A stretch of DNA of 63,956 nt, taken from a virus. Below the pieces are notes generated by a model. It searched no databases. It saw only the letters and a list, made by a program, of their open reading frames with translations, and was not told where the DNA came from. Below, in pieces: positions 39,913 through 48,157 of this stretch; the stretch's first letter is position 1, and every line of letters starts with the position of its first letter. The stretch covers positions 1-63,956 of the IMG/VR virus record IMGVR_UViG_3300010397_000008; one strand, given 5' to 3'. Position numbers and translations under genes: made by a program.

Positions 39913-40223
39913 GCGGACACCCAAAACCCATCCCGCAGCCACCCATGCCACCGACAATCAGTGGTGCGCTGGATGCTCGGCGAGAGCGTTGGGCTTTCCC
40001 GATTGCCGTCCCATTCCCATGACGGATGGCTTTGATCGTAGGCGTTTGCCCTGAACTGTACCGCGCCGTGCGCCCCGCACCCGCAAGGACAGATAAAATG
40101 CAGGCCACGCGGCGGCGCATCTTCGGGGTCGCTCAGGCCGGTGGTGAAATTGAAACTTCCCGCCACCCCCGGCGTGCAGGGCATTTCCGCTTTCAGGGGA
40201 GGACGGCCGGACATGCCGGCCAT
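39909..40223 (-). CDS. DUF6527-like zinc-binding protein, 104 aa
   Basis: Residues 38-100 show LHFICPCGCGAHGAVQF, then HPSWEWDGNRESPTLSPSIQ and CRWHGWLRDGFW, the complete DUF6527 pattern found in many phages. Cys and His are spaced to bind one zinc. Function of the family is unknown. A second ATG at 40214 is also possible as start. Confidence 0.7.
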   Translation of the reverse strand: MAGMSGRPPLKAEMPCTPGVAGSFNFTTGLSDPEDAPPRGLHFICPCGCGAHGAVQFRANAYDQSHPSWEWDGNRESPTLSPSIQRTTDCRWHGWLRDGFWVSA

Positions 40224-40238
40224 CCTAGCACCGAACGG

Positions 40239-41303
40239 TCAGACCGGGTAAAGCTGCGTGAAGTCCTGGTTCCCGCCCATCGCCAGCGTCGCGGTCGTCG
40301 CCGATGGGTAGAGGCCGCTGTTCTGGATAATCAGCGCGGTCGGCACGTTCTGGTAGATGCCGCCGTCGATGACAACTTCGCCGGTCGAGGTTGGCGCACC
40401 CGTCGCCGTGGTCGGCACGTAGATGACCGCCTGCCGCATGCGGACAAGGCGCAACTGCGTGTCGGGGTTGGTGTAGATCGGCGTCGCCGCCGTCAGCATC
40501 GGGACATACGACATCTCGAACGCCCCGGCGCCGACCGTGTAGCCGGTGCCGCCCGAGAACGTGATCCCGGTGATCGACCAACACATGATCGCGGTCGCCG
40601 CCGCGGCCGACCCGCCGCCGCCCGAGAAAGCCAGCGTCGGCACCGAAGTCAGTGGCGTGCCGTGGTCGGTCGCGAGAAGCCCGGTGATCGTCCCCGATCC
40701 GGTCAGCACGCACGTCCCCTGCGCGTTGCTTCCGGTCGAATCGCGCGCATCGTTGATGAAGCTGATGGTCGGCGCGAACGTGTAGCCCGCACCCTGGTTC
40801 GTGACCGTGACGCCGGTAACGACGCCGCCCGAGATCGTCGCGTAGCCGGTGGCTTGGATGCCCGGCGTCGGCGGGGCCGAGAACGCGACCTCCGGCGGGT
40901 AGACGTAATTGGTGCCGCCGTTCGTCACCGTTACGCTGGTGTTGACGGCACCGCCGACAATCGCCTGCCACACGCTCGACCCGGACGAAGGCGTGACGGT
41001 CGGGGCCGACGTATACCCGGTGCCGGCGTTGGTGATGACCGCGCCGACCGTGCCGCCGGTCTGGTTGCACAGCCGATGGTTCACCCCATCCGACTCGATG
41101 CGAACCGTGATCCCGCCGTCGCCGACGTTCCGCCAGATGCCCGTAACCGTGTCGAGCACCTGATAGTTGGTGTACAGCCCGAGCTTGCCGAGCCAAGAAC
41201 CGGCCGGGACCAACTTCGCCTCGCACGGCTGAAGCTGGTAGACGTTGGAGGGCTGGCCGCGCAGCGTCGGGCCGAGGCCGCTTCCGCCAAAAACAACAGG
41301 CAT
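40239..41303 (-). CDS. Structural protein with five GxGYxxPP-type repeats, 354 aa
   Basis: The N-terminal 80 residues (NVYQLQPCEAKLVPAGSWLG; YQVLDTVTGIWRNVGDG) look like a capsid-associated or head-fibre base. Residues 90-270 contain units NAGTGYTSAPTV, NGGTNYVYPPEVAF, NQGAGYTFAPTISF, LTSVPTLAFSGGGGS and SGGTGYTVG. The last 80 residues are a conserved closing domain (RMRQAVIYVPTTATGAPTST). It lies next to the capsid gene and is probably a head decoration or minor capsid protein. Confidence 0.6.
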   Translation of the reverse strand: MPVVFGGSGLGPTLRGQPSNVYQLQPCEAKLVPAGSWLGKLGLYTNYQVLDTVTGIWRNVGDGGITVRIESDGVNHRLCNQTGGTVGAVITNAGTGYTSAPTVTPSSGSSVWQAIVGGAVNTSVTVTNGGTNYVYPPEVAFSAPPTPGIQATGYATISGGVVTGVTVTNQGAGYTFAPTISFINDARDSTGSNAQGTCVLTGSGTITGLLATDHGTPLTSVPTLAFSGGGGSAAAATAIMCWSITGITFSGGTGYTVGAGAFEMSYVPMLTAATPIYTNPDTQLRLVRMRQAVIYVPTTATGAPTSTGEVVIDGGIYQNVPTALIIQNSGLYPSATTATLAMGGNQDFTQLYPV

Positions 41304-41315
41304 CGTATCCCTCCG

Positions 41316-42383
41316 TTACAGGACGGCCGGCGGGCCAGGCGTGTTCGCCCACGCCGCGCCAGTGAGGCCGGTTAGATGCGCGCCCGAACTGGGTTTGGCG
41401 CATACCAGGTTGAGCGCGCTGATGAGCACGCCGATTTCGGCGATCTGGCCCTGCGGGATCGCGCTCTCGAAGCCCGAGAACACCATCGGGGCCGTGTACT
41501 CGCTGACGAACAGGCTGAGGTAGCGGCTGTTGATCGCGTACATCTCGCCGCGCGGGCAGAACGGGTCGGGGAAGATCGGCGTGTCGAGCACCCGCAGCGC
41601 GCGGAAGCCGGCATTGACCGGATCGTCCTTGCCGTACATCGACCGGGGCCGAGACTGGTACATCTCGTAGCCCATGAAGTCGGCGAGCACCGCCGACCAG
41701 TCGGCCGGGTTCATCACCGCAAAATCGGGCGCGTCGCCGCCGGCCCCGGTCGCGATCCGGGTCAGCGCGATCGCCATCCCCGTCCGGTTGCTGATGCCGG
41801 CGCTGTTCGGCAGGTATTGGCCCTGCCACCACGCATTCCCGGCCCGCGTGATCCCGCCATACGCCGGCACGTTCGCGCCCGCGTCATAGGCTTGCACGAG
41901 GCTGTCGAGCGCGTTCGGCGTCGCGTAGTTGTTCGAGTAGAGCGATTGCGCGAACGCCTGCTTGATGACGACCGCAGCGTCGCTCGTCACCGCCCGCAGC
42001 TTCGGGATGATGACCTCGCTCGACTGGGCCAGCGCCTCGAACCCGAAGAAGCCGATCGGGATCATGCCGATCTTGAGGTTGAACGTCGCGTTCTGAAGCG
42101 CGGCCACGTCCTCCGGCATTGGGAAGTCGCCGGCGAAGCTGCCCCACGAGAACGATACGAACGAGGCGCCCTGCGTCGGGATGGATATTTGGCCGACGCC
42201 GCCTTTTGCGCGCTGCGAGTTGGCCCACAGCAGGGAGAGCAAAGGGTGACTTTGGTAAATCTGGACAAATACGCTGGGGATAACTGCGCGCCGCGTGATA
42301 GCTGACAGTTGAGCCCCGAGTTGACCGCCAGGAGTCAAACCTCCGACAGTAGCCGGGGCCTGAAACGTCGAAGGATACGCCAT
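41316..42383 (-). CDS. Major capsid protein
   Basis: A 355-residue protein encoded right after a scaffold-like gene, as expected for the coat. It starts with an extended arm (MAYPSTFQAPATVGGLTPGG; AITRRAVIPSVFVQIYQ at 28-44) and has a spine-helix-like segment (LRAVTSDAAVVIKQAFAQSL). A P-domain-like stretch follows (DFAVMNPADWSAVLADFMGY; PRGEMYAINSRYLSLFVS). A protein elsewhere (48154-48612) ends in a close copy of the ITRRA arm. HK97-fold membership is inferred from context and pattern. Confidence 0.8.
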   Translation of the reverse strand: MAYPSTFQAPATVGGLTPGGQLGAQLSAITRRAVIPSVFVQIYQSHPLLSLLWANSQRAKGGVGQISIPTQGASFVSFSWGSFAGDFPMPEDVAALQNATFNLKIGMIPIGFFGFEALAQSSEVIIPKLRAVTSDAAVVIKQAFAQSLYSNNYATPNALDSLVQAYDAGANVPAYGGITRAGNAWWQGQYLPNSAGISNRTGMAIALTRIATGAGGDAPDFAVMNPADWSAVLADFMGYEMYQSRPRSMYGKDDPVNAGFRALRVLDTPIFPDPFCPRGEMYAINSRYLSLFVSEYTAPMVFSGFESAIPQGQIAEIGVLISALNLVCAKPSSGAHLTGLTGAAWANTPGPPAVL

Positions 42384-42416
42384 CTACTCGGCCTCCCGTT
42401 TACGGTGTCCGCGCGA

Positions 42417-43028
42417 TCACGCGGCGGCCTGGTCGAACTCAGCCATAATTTCGCTGATTTCTTGGTCCTGCCAGCGAATCGGATCTTCATGAAGACGCTT
42501 CATCGACGCGTCTTCCGACTTCCCGTCCATGCCGAGCACGTTCAGATCGGCGGGGCCGAAATTCGTCCCGTTGACGACCTTGGGCGGCTCGATCTCGGAG
42601 GCGACGAGCGCGGCGGCGGCGTGCGGGTCGGCGATGTTGCGCTCGACCATGATCTTCTTGACCTCGGCCATGCCTTCGTCGGTCAGGCGATAGCGGGACT
42701 GTGCCGAGGACAGGTTCTTGACCAGATCGCCGGTCGCCGCAGCATCGGCACGCGCCTGGCGGTCGGCCTCCAATTCCTCGCGGAGCTTCTTGTTCTCGGC
42801 GTCGAGGGCTTCCTGGCGCTCGCGCAGCGGCGTCAGCGCCGGTTCGAGCACGTCAAGTTCGGGGATACGCATGGTCGGGCGCACGTCTTTCATCGCCTTC
42901 TTGATGGCGAGGCCGTGCGTCGGATGGTCGAAAAGCTCGGCTTGGAGCTTCCATGCGTTTTGCAGGGTTGCCAGATCGGCCTTGGTGATCGTGACCAGAT
43001 CGGGATTGGGCTGCGGATCGTCGGGCAT
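42417..43028 (-). CDS. Scaffolding protein
   Basis: The 203-residue acidic protein is largely coiled coil in the middle (LTPLRERQEALDAENKKLRE; LEADRQARADAAATGDLVK). Its C-terminus is short and charged (QDQEISEIMAEFDQAAA). Such proteins are placed just before the coat gene and guide procapsid assembly. The order scaffold-capsid in the leftward operon fits well. No protease gene was recognised nearby. Confidence 0.72.
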   Translation of the reverse strand: MPDDPQPNPDLVTITKADLATLQNAWKLQAELFDHPTHGLAIKKAMKDVRPTMRIPELDVLEPALTPLRERQEALDAENKKLREELEADRQARADAAATGDLVKNLSSAQSRYRLTDEGMAEVKKIMVERNIADPHAAAALVASEIEPPKVVNGTNFGPADLNVLGMDGKSEDASMKRLHEDPIRWQDQEISEIMAEFDQAAA

Positions 43029-43031
43029 CGG

Positions 43032-43205
43032 TTACGATCCCTGCTTGCCGCTGTCGCCGACGTGACTGATCGAGGGCATCCCGTCCATCGTCTTCGGCAT
43101 GCCGGACGGGCGCGAGCCGATCTCGGCGTGTTCGAGGTTGACTCGCTTCATCATCGGGTCCGACGCTTTCGGGTCATGCTGGCCCGCCCGAGGGAACTTC
43201 GCCAT
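43032..43205 (-). CDS. Small protein, 57 aa, in the head gene block
   Basis: CAGGAG lies six bases before the ATG. The peptide MAKFPRAGQHDPKASDPMMK, RVNLEHAEIGSRPSGMPKTM and SISHVGDSGKQGS is Met/Pro/Ser-rich and probably unstructured. It sits between a proline-rich head protein and the scaffold. Function unknown, perhaps a head assembly factor. Confidence 0.6.
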   Translation of the reverse strand: MAKFPRAGQHDPKASDPMMKRVNLEHAEIGSRPSGMPKTMDGMPSISHVGDSGKQGS

Positions 43206-43217
43206 GTCGGTCTCCTG

Positions 43218-43709
43218 TTATGCGGCCATCGGCATCGGCGGCGCTTCGCCGCCCGGCGCAGCACCCGGCATCGCGGGCGGCTGGCCCTGCGGTGCCATCA
43301 TTTTCGACAGCGCGGCCATCGGCGAGGACTGCGACGCCTGCCGGGCGCTCTGCAAAAGGGACATCAGGTCGATACCCTTTTCGCCGCCGCCGCTGCCGCC
43401 TGAGAAGGTCTTGGTCAGCTTCGAGAGGGTGCCGAGAATTTCGGTGTGCGCCGGGGTTCCCATCGGGATCATCGGCAGCGCTTCTTCGAGCATCGTGATC
43501 GCGTTGCGGACCTTGCTCATCCCGGCCGCCGCGTTGCCGGCGTTCGGCTGCGGCGTGGTAACGGGTCCGACGTTGGGCCTGGCTGCGCCCATCGGGGGTG
43601 CGCCGGGCATCGGCGGTGCGCCACCGGGCGCGGCTCCGCCGGGGGGTGCGCCACCTGGGGGCGCGCCACCGGGCAATCGGGACAATAATGAGGCGATGTC
43701 TGCTGGCAT
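43218..43709 (-). CDS. Pro/Gly-rich head-block protein, 163 aa
   Basis: The first 45 residues are PGGAPP-type repeats (RLPGGAPPGGAPPGGAAPGG). Residues 60-130 are helical (MSKVRNAITMLEEALPMIPM; EILGTLSKLTKTF), and the end is Met/Pro-rich. In podophages such proteins occur before scaffold and capsid and may be portal-proximal or scaffold partners. Not recognised as a family. Confidence 0.55.
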   Translation of the reverse strand: MPADIASLLSRLPGGAPPGGAPPGGAAPGGAPPMPGAPPMGAARPNVGPVTTPQPNAGNAAAGMSKVRNAITMLEEALPMIPMGTPAHTEILGTLSKLTKTFSGGSGGGEKGIDLMSLLQSARQASQSSPMAALSKMMAPQGQPPAMPGAAPGGEAPPMPMAA

Positions 43710-43778
43710 GTTCTTGGTGGTCGCGCGGCCGGGGCAAACCTCGGAGGAAGGCCCCGGCCTACGCTTAGACCATCGGGC

Positions 43779-43835
43779 CTACTTGCGCCGGCCCCTGCGG
43801 TGCTTGCGCATGCGCTTTCCGGTAACTTCGATCAT
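43779..43835 (-). CDS. Tiny basic peptide, 18 aa
   Basis: GGAGG lies five bases before the ATG, the best ribosome binding site in this gap. The peptide MIEVTGKRMRKHRRGRRK is strongly basic. As first ORF of the leftward head operon it could be a leader peptide or a nucleic-acid-binding miniprotein. Confidence 0.45.
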   Translation of the reverse strand: MIEVTGKRMRKHRRGRRK

Positions 43836-44005
43836 AGCGACCTCCAAGCTGCGTTTCGACCCGAGAACCAATTTCGCGGGTTTGCAACGCGCGAAGCATA
43901 CGGGAGACTGACGGTTGTTTCGCGCGGCTGTTATTGCCGCTTGGTTGTGCGCGGGCGCATTTTTCTTGCTCGCCCTCGGCGTTTCTGATAGCGCCCCTTT
44001 CTCAA

Positions 44006-44209
44006 ATGCAGAACCGCGATACGCTGTTTCATCGGTGGCGCAGGCGAATGGGCCTGACGCAAATGGCCGCAGCGGATCGGCTTGGCTACAGCATTCGACG
44101 AATACGGGCATTCGACAACGGCGAGGAAACCCCACCGCTGCGCACGCTGGTCGCCATGCAGGCGATCCGACACAATCTCCCGCCCTATTCCCTTGAGGAC
44201 GCAGCATGA
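44006..44209 (+). CDS. XRE-type helix-turn-helix regulator, 67 aa
   Basis: The ATG starts MQNRDTLFHRWRRRMGLTQ. The segment GLTQMAAADRLGYSIRRIRA is a standard XRE helix-turn-helix, and EETPPLRTLVAMQAI forms the last helix. It is the first gene of the rightward head operon, divergent from the capsid operon, so it may regulate both. ATGA overlap joins it to the next gene. A longer upstream frame with a signal-like front overlaps it but is less convincing. Confidence 0.72.
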   Translation: MQNRDTLFHRWRRRMGLTQMAAADRLGYSIRRIRAFDNGEETPPLRTLVAMQAIRHNLPPYSLEDAA

Positions 44210-44562
44210 TCTACGAGACCAGCGAGATCGCGCGCATGGCGCACGAGGTCAACCGGGCCTATTGCGAGGCTTTGGGCGATCACAGCCAGAAGCCGTGGGA
44301 AGACGCGCCCGATTGGCAGCGCGCATCCGCGCTGAAAGGCGTCGATTTCCATCTGGCGAACCCGAGCGCCACGCCGGCAGCCTCACACGAAAGCTGGCTT
44401 CAGGAAAAGGCCGCCGCCGGATGGAAGTGGGGGCCGGAGAAGGATGAGGCGGCAAAAACGCACCCATGCTTCATGCCGTACACCGATCTGCCAATCGACC
44501 AGCGCGCCAAGGACTTTCTGTTCCGGGGCGTAGTTCGCGCCATGTCGGGAGACGCAGCATGA
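44206..44562 (+). CDS. RyR domain-containing protein, 118 aa
   Basis: The RyR domain, named after the ryanodine receptor, is found as a single unit in many phages. Residues 6-115 show IARMAHEVNRAYCEALGDHS, QKPWEDAPDWQRASALKGVD, HESWLQEKAAAGWKWGPEKD and DLPIDQRAKDFLFRGVVRAM, the complete family order. A binding role for nucleotide-like ligands has been proposed for related domains; its role in this phage is unknown. Confidence 0.82.
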   Translation: MIYETSEIARMAHEVNRAYCEALGDHSQKPWEDAPDWQRASALKGVDFHLANPSATPAASHESWLQEKAAAGWKWGPEKDEAAKTHPCFMPYTDLPIDQRAKDFLFRGVVRAMSGDAA

Positions 44563-45035
44563 AGGTTTCCGAGCATCCCGCGCGCCTGCCGCCCGGCGTA
44601 CAGCCGCCGTTCGAGGATGCGGAGACGCGGCGCGGGCGCGGACAGGCCGAGCGACCGCCGCCACCGTTCCAAGCGGCCGTTCAGGACGACGACGACACTC
44701 ACGAAGATTTAGGCGATGGGCTAAAGTTAGCCTCGGGCCTAACAGACACTAATTTCCCCGCTCCGACCCGCGAGCCCATCGACACCGCGCCGCAGGACGG
44801 CCGCGACGTGCTGGTGTTCTGGGGCGACGACGACGCCGAGGGCCGCGTCGTGCGCTGGAAGCAGGGCCGCTATTTCACCGGACGCCGATGGATGCAGGGC
44901 GGGCGCTGGGCGCCGTCCGATGGCACCACGCCGCTCGTCGCCGACGCGCCGACGCATTGGCTGAAGCCGCCCGGCAGCGAGGATGCCGCCGCCGAGGGCG
45001 CTCCCGAGGCCGAAGACGAGTCGGCCGCCGCCTGA
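44559..45035 (+). CDS. DUF551-like protein with disordered ends, 158 aa
   Basis: Residues 72-135 follow the same plan as the protein at 6704: REPIDTAPQDGRDVLVFWG, then RWKQGRYFTGRRWMQGGRWA and PTHWLKPP. The first 65 residues are Pro/Asp/Arg-rich and the last 20 are Ala/Glu-rich. ATGA overlap with the RyR gene. Confidence 0.7.
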   Translation: MKVSEHPARLPPGVQPPFEDAETRRGRGQAERPPPPFQAAVQDDDDTHEDLGDGLKLASGLTDTNFPAPTREPIDTAPQDGRDVLVFWGDDDAEGRVVRWKQGRYFTGRRWMQGGRWAPSDGTTPLVADAPTHWLKPPGSEDAAAEGAPEAEDESAAA

Positions 45036-45556
45036 TGGCGCGCTTCAAGATCACCTGTCGGTGCTTGACGTGCGGAAACGTGTGGAAATTCACGACCAAA
45101 GACCCAGAGGCCCCCGACCCGCCGTGTCCGCGTCCCGTCCGGTTTGACGCCGCCGGGAAGGTGGTCGAGACGTGCGGCCACGAGAACCGGGTGCGCGGCA
45201 TGGACCTATCCTCGAACCGCGCGCCGGGGATCGGCGGCGAGAATATCCACAACAAGGCGATCGACGAGACCGCCGCGATGGTCATGCACGATTACGGGAT
45301 GACCGATCTGAGCAGCGACGTTCGCGAGGGCGAGACCGCCGCGCCGAAGCTGCCGCCGCGTCAGCAAGCGATGGCCGACAATTATTTTGGCGGGGCAGGC
45401 GGTCGCCGGCCGCGCATGGGCGTCAACCTTGCCGGCCACGCCGCCGCAGCGCTGAGCGGGCGGCTGTCCGACCCGGCTTCGACCAATCGTTCGATCGGCG
45501 CTGTCCACGCGAACCGCGTGCGACCGCCGGTGCACATCGTCAACCGGCAGGGATAG
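45035..45556 (+). CDS. Portal-proximal protein with N-terminal Cys cluster, 173 aa
   Basis: Residues 7-47 hold CRCLTCGNVWKF...PPCP...ETCGH, a likely zinc ribbon. The rest is Ala/Gly/Asp-rich (NRAPGIGGENIHNKAIDETA; AMVMHDYGMTDLSSDVREG). It directly precedes the portal gene. Proteins in this place often serve as head-assembly factors. Function unknown. Confidence 0.55.
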   Translation: MARFKITCRCLTCGNVWKFTTKDPEAPDPPCPRPVRFDAAGKVVETCGHENRVRGMDLSSNRAPGIGGENIHNKAIDETAAMVMHDYGMTDLSSDVREGETAAPKLPPRQQAMADNYFGGAGGRRPRMGVNLAGHAAAALSGRLSDPASTNRSIGAVHANRVRPPVHIVNRQG

Positions 45557-47398
45557 ATGCCCTTAAACATCCCGACATCGACGGACCGATTGGCAAATTG
45601 GGCATCAGAACTGGTGACGGCCTGCCAATCGTCGCTGCAAAAGCGCCGTCAGCGTGGCGCGTCCTTTCGCAACCTCTACCTGACCGGCAGCGAGGACGGC
45701 CAGCCGCAGACATACCGCAAGACCTATACCTACGTCCAAACGCTCGCCTCGATGCTCTATTCGCCGGTGGAACTGCGGTTCACCGTCGCGCCGCATGGTC
45801 CCGCCGGGCCGCGCGACCGGGCAATGGGACACGCCGCTGCGACGACGCTGCTCGAATACATGCGCGGCGGCAACGCCGATACGACCGTCGAGGATGCCGT
45901 CGAGTGGTCGCTCGTCAAGGGCAAGACGTTCATTCAGCTTGAATGGTCTCGTCGCGGGATCGAGGCCCACATGGTTCAGCCCGAGACGATGGGGGTGCTG
46001 CGCGACGACATCACCCGGCTCGACCGGCAGGATGCGTTCGTGCATTCGACGTGGTTGACCGAGGCGCGCTTCGCCGATCACGTCGCGGACCATCCGAACC
46101 GCGCCAAGATCATGCACGACATCGAGAACCTTGCCGGCACCGACGACGACCGGCCGGACACCGCCGACAACGCTCGGCAGGTAATGATCGGCGGGCAGCT
46201 TTATCCGTTCCGCGCGCAGAACACCCCCGGCTCCGGCCAGGGCCGCGGCATCGTCAACTGGCTGCAAGCCCCGATCCCCGAACTCGACTCGAAGACGATG
46301 GCGAGCCTCGTGCGCCTCGACGAGCTTTGGGTGTGGGATCGCACCCGCGACGATTGGACGACAATCCAGCTTGTCGGCAACGTCCTCATCGAGCCGACCG
46401 GGCAGTTCCGCAACGCCTTCGCGGCCGGCGCACACTACGACAAGAGCGGCAAGCGCATCGCTCGCGGCGAACCCGGCGACGATCGCAACCCGCTTTCGGG
46501 ACACCACCCGTTCATCGAAATCTGCGCCAACCCGCTTCCCGACTATTTCTGGGGCTGGTCGGAGATGCTGAACGTCGGCGCGATCCAGATGCAAATCAAC
46601 AAGCTGGTGGACGACATCAACTTTCTGCTGCGCCGCCAACTCGACCCGAGCCACATCTTCACCGGCACCAGCCAGACCGCGGCAAAGGTGCGGTCGGCCC
46701 TGCGGCGACCGGGCGGATACCTCGTCGATTCGAGCCCGCAGTTCAAGCATGAGGAAGTCGCCCCCAAACTGCCCGAGGGCGCGTGGCAAAGCCTCCACGA
46801 ACACGAGGCGATGTTCGACACGATGGCCGGGTTCCCGCCGGTCATGCAGGGCCAGGGAGATTCCGGGGTGCGGGCGCAAGGCCACGCCGAGACGCTGGTG
46901 CGAATGGCGAGCCCCCGGTTCAAAGATCGGGCGCTGGGGATCGAGCGCCAAGTCGAGGAAGTCGGCGGGCTCGCGCTCGACATGCTGCGCGCCCACTGCG
47001 CCGACATGCTTCCCTATTGGGTCAAGGAAAAGGACGTTGGCCCGTTCAAGGGCAAGGAACTGGACGCGCTGATCTACGAGGCCCCGGCGCCGGGCATGGT
47101 CCCGCTGCCGTTCCTCATGCACCAGGTCAGCGACCGTTTCCGCGTCGCGGTAGACAGCCACTCGGCATCGCCGGCGTTCAGCCACGACGCCCGCGAACTG
47201 GCAATCCTGCTCTTGAAGGCTGGCGCGCTCGGGCCGGAGGAACTGATCCGGCAGACTTCGCCGGCGAACGAGGAAGAACTGATCGCCGATCTGCAAACCC
47301 GCGAGGCGGCGAAGGCCGCCGCGATCGCCTCGCTACCGCCCGAACTGCGGGCGAAGGCGATGGGTGCCGGCGGTGGGCGTTCGCGCAGCCACCACTAG
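45557..47398 (+). CDS. Portal protein
   Basis: At 613 residues this fits a podovirus portal, the dodecameric ring through which DNA enters and leaves. The start LANWASELVTACQSSLQKRR, then FRNLYLTGSEDGQPQTYRKT, and the centre ADTTVEDAVEWSLVKGKTFI followed by IQMQINKLVDDINFLLRRQL match portal regions around the wing and clip. The tail ends in Ala-rich helix and RSRSHH. It is the only large virion gene on the plus strand, between leftward head and terminase operons. Confidence 0.82.
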   Translation: MPLNIPTSTDRLANWASELVTACQSSLQKRRQRGASFRNLYLTGSEDGQPQTYRKTYTYVQTLASMLYSPVELRFTVAPHGPAGPRDRAMGHAAATTLLEYMRGGNADTTVEDAVEWSLVKGKTFIQLEWSRRGIEAHMVQPETMGVLRDDITRLDRQDAFVHSTWLTEARFADHVADHPNRAKIMHDIENLAGTDDDRPDTADNARQVMIGGQLYPFRAQNTPGSGQGRGIVNWLQAPIPELDSKTMASLVRLDELWVWDRTRDDWTTIQLVGNVLIEPTGQFRNAFAAGAHYDKSGKRIARGEPGDDRNPLSGHHPFIEICANPLPDYFWGWSEMLNVGAIQMQINKLVDDINFLLRRQLDPSHIFTGTSQTAAKVRSALRRPGGYLVDSSPQFKHEEVAPKLPEGAWQSLHEHEAMFDTMAGFPPVMQGQGDSGVRAQGHAETLVRMASPRFKDRALGIERQVEEVGGLALDMLRAHCADMLPYWVKEKDVGPFKGKELDALIYEAPAPGMVPLPFLMHQVSDRFRVAVDSHSASPAFSHDARELAILLLKAGALGPEELIRQTSPANEEELIADLQTREAAKAAAIASLPPELRAKAMGAGGGRSRSHH

Positions 47399-47583
47399 GG
47401 CCGCACTCGGCCCCGTGCTCTGTCGATCAGCTTGAAATAAGCGTCGCGGGTCGCCCAACGGATTTTCCACAGATAATTTCGGCACGCCCGGCAGGTTCTG
47501 TCCCGATGACCCCTGCCATCGACGCTGAACTGGAAGAGAACTTTATCCTCCCCACACCGGACGCACTTGGCTGTTTCAGACAC
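47395..47583 (-). CDS. Small zinc-knuckle protein, 62 aa (HNH N-terminus-like)
   Basis: C-x2-C (CVRCGE) followed by C-x2-C (CRACRNYLWK) after about 20 residues, with VLFQFSVDGRGHRDRT between, is the usual beginning of HNH endonucleases. No HNH core follows. It overlaps the portal end by four bases. A similar single-zinc protein lies at 51384. It may be a remnant or a stand-alone zinc protein. Confidence 0.55.
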   Translation of the reverse strand: MSETAKCVRCGEDKVLFQFSVDGRGHRDRTCRACRNYLWKIRWATRDAYFKLIDRARGRVRP

Positions 47584-48157
47584 GGCCTACCGCAACCTCG
47601 GCGAGACGGTCCATTGCGAAGGCAATCACCCGTTCCTCGTGGTAGCGAATGTTCGCCGGGCGGCGCTTGAAGAACAGAAACCGCGCGGATTGGCAAACAG
47701 CCGGCAGCACCCCGCTTTTTACAGCAAGGGTGCCGGCATGTGCGCGCCACATACATGAGCGTGCAATTCCCGGCGCGATCCCACGAGAAGACCTCAAAAA
47801 ATAAGCAACCGCCTCCCCCTCGGGCAGCGCCACAGTGAACACCGCGTCGGTTCCACTCCACGCCGACGAGCGGTCATCCTCGCGGCCGGTGTAGACATTG
47901 AACACGACATCGCCGGACGCCATCGCGTCGCGCAGCGCGGCTTCGGCCGGTGCGGCGGGGTCGTCGAGAATGCGCCTCGATGCGCGGCGCTTCTTGCCTT
48001 GTATCCGCACCGCATCGAACATCAGTATTCGCATTGGGACAGGCGACACACGGTAGTCGAGGGTCAGCCGCTCATCGCCGAGTTTTTCGGACCATGCCGC
48101 GGCGGCGCGCGCCTCGTCAGGCGTGATCGGTCGGTAGAGGATCAGGCGGCGGATCAT
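47576..48157 (-). CDS. Hypothetical protein, 193 aa
   Basis: ATGA overlap with the preceding gene sets the start MIRRLILYRPITPDEARAAA. The protein is alpha/beta (AVFTVALPEGEAVAYFLRSS; VLPAVCQSARFLFFKRRP) with repeated Arg. It is encoded with the capsid-arm-like protein. No family recognised. Confidence 0.6.
   Translation of the reverse strand: MIRRLILYRPITPDEARAAAAWSEKLGDERLTLDYRVSPVPMRILMFDAVRIQGKKRRASRRILDDPAAPAEAALRDAMASGDVVFNVYTGREDDRSSAWSGTDAVFTVALPEGEAVAYFLRSSRGIAPGIARSCMWRAHAGTLAVKSGVLPAVCQSARFLFFKRRPANIRYHEERVIAFAMDRLAEVAVGRV

Noticed and set aside
40225-41832. Long minus-strand frame overlapping the head-block repeat protein and capsid
   Set aside because: Arg/His/Asp-rich translation typical of a shadow frame; the 354-aa protein in the other frame has clear repeats.
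43915-44196. Plus-strand frame from TTG with a signal-peptide-like start (FRAAVIAAWLCAGAFFLLAL)
   Set aside because: It is overlapped by the XRE regulator in another frame, and its second half is poor sequence. The signal-like start alone is not enough.
45605-47296. Minus-strand 563-residue frame opposite the portal gene
   Set aside because: No ribosome binding site and shadow-like composition; the plus-strand portal assignment is strong.
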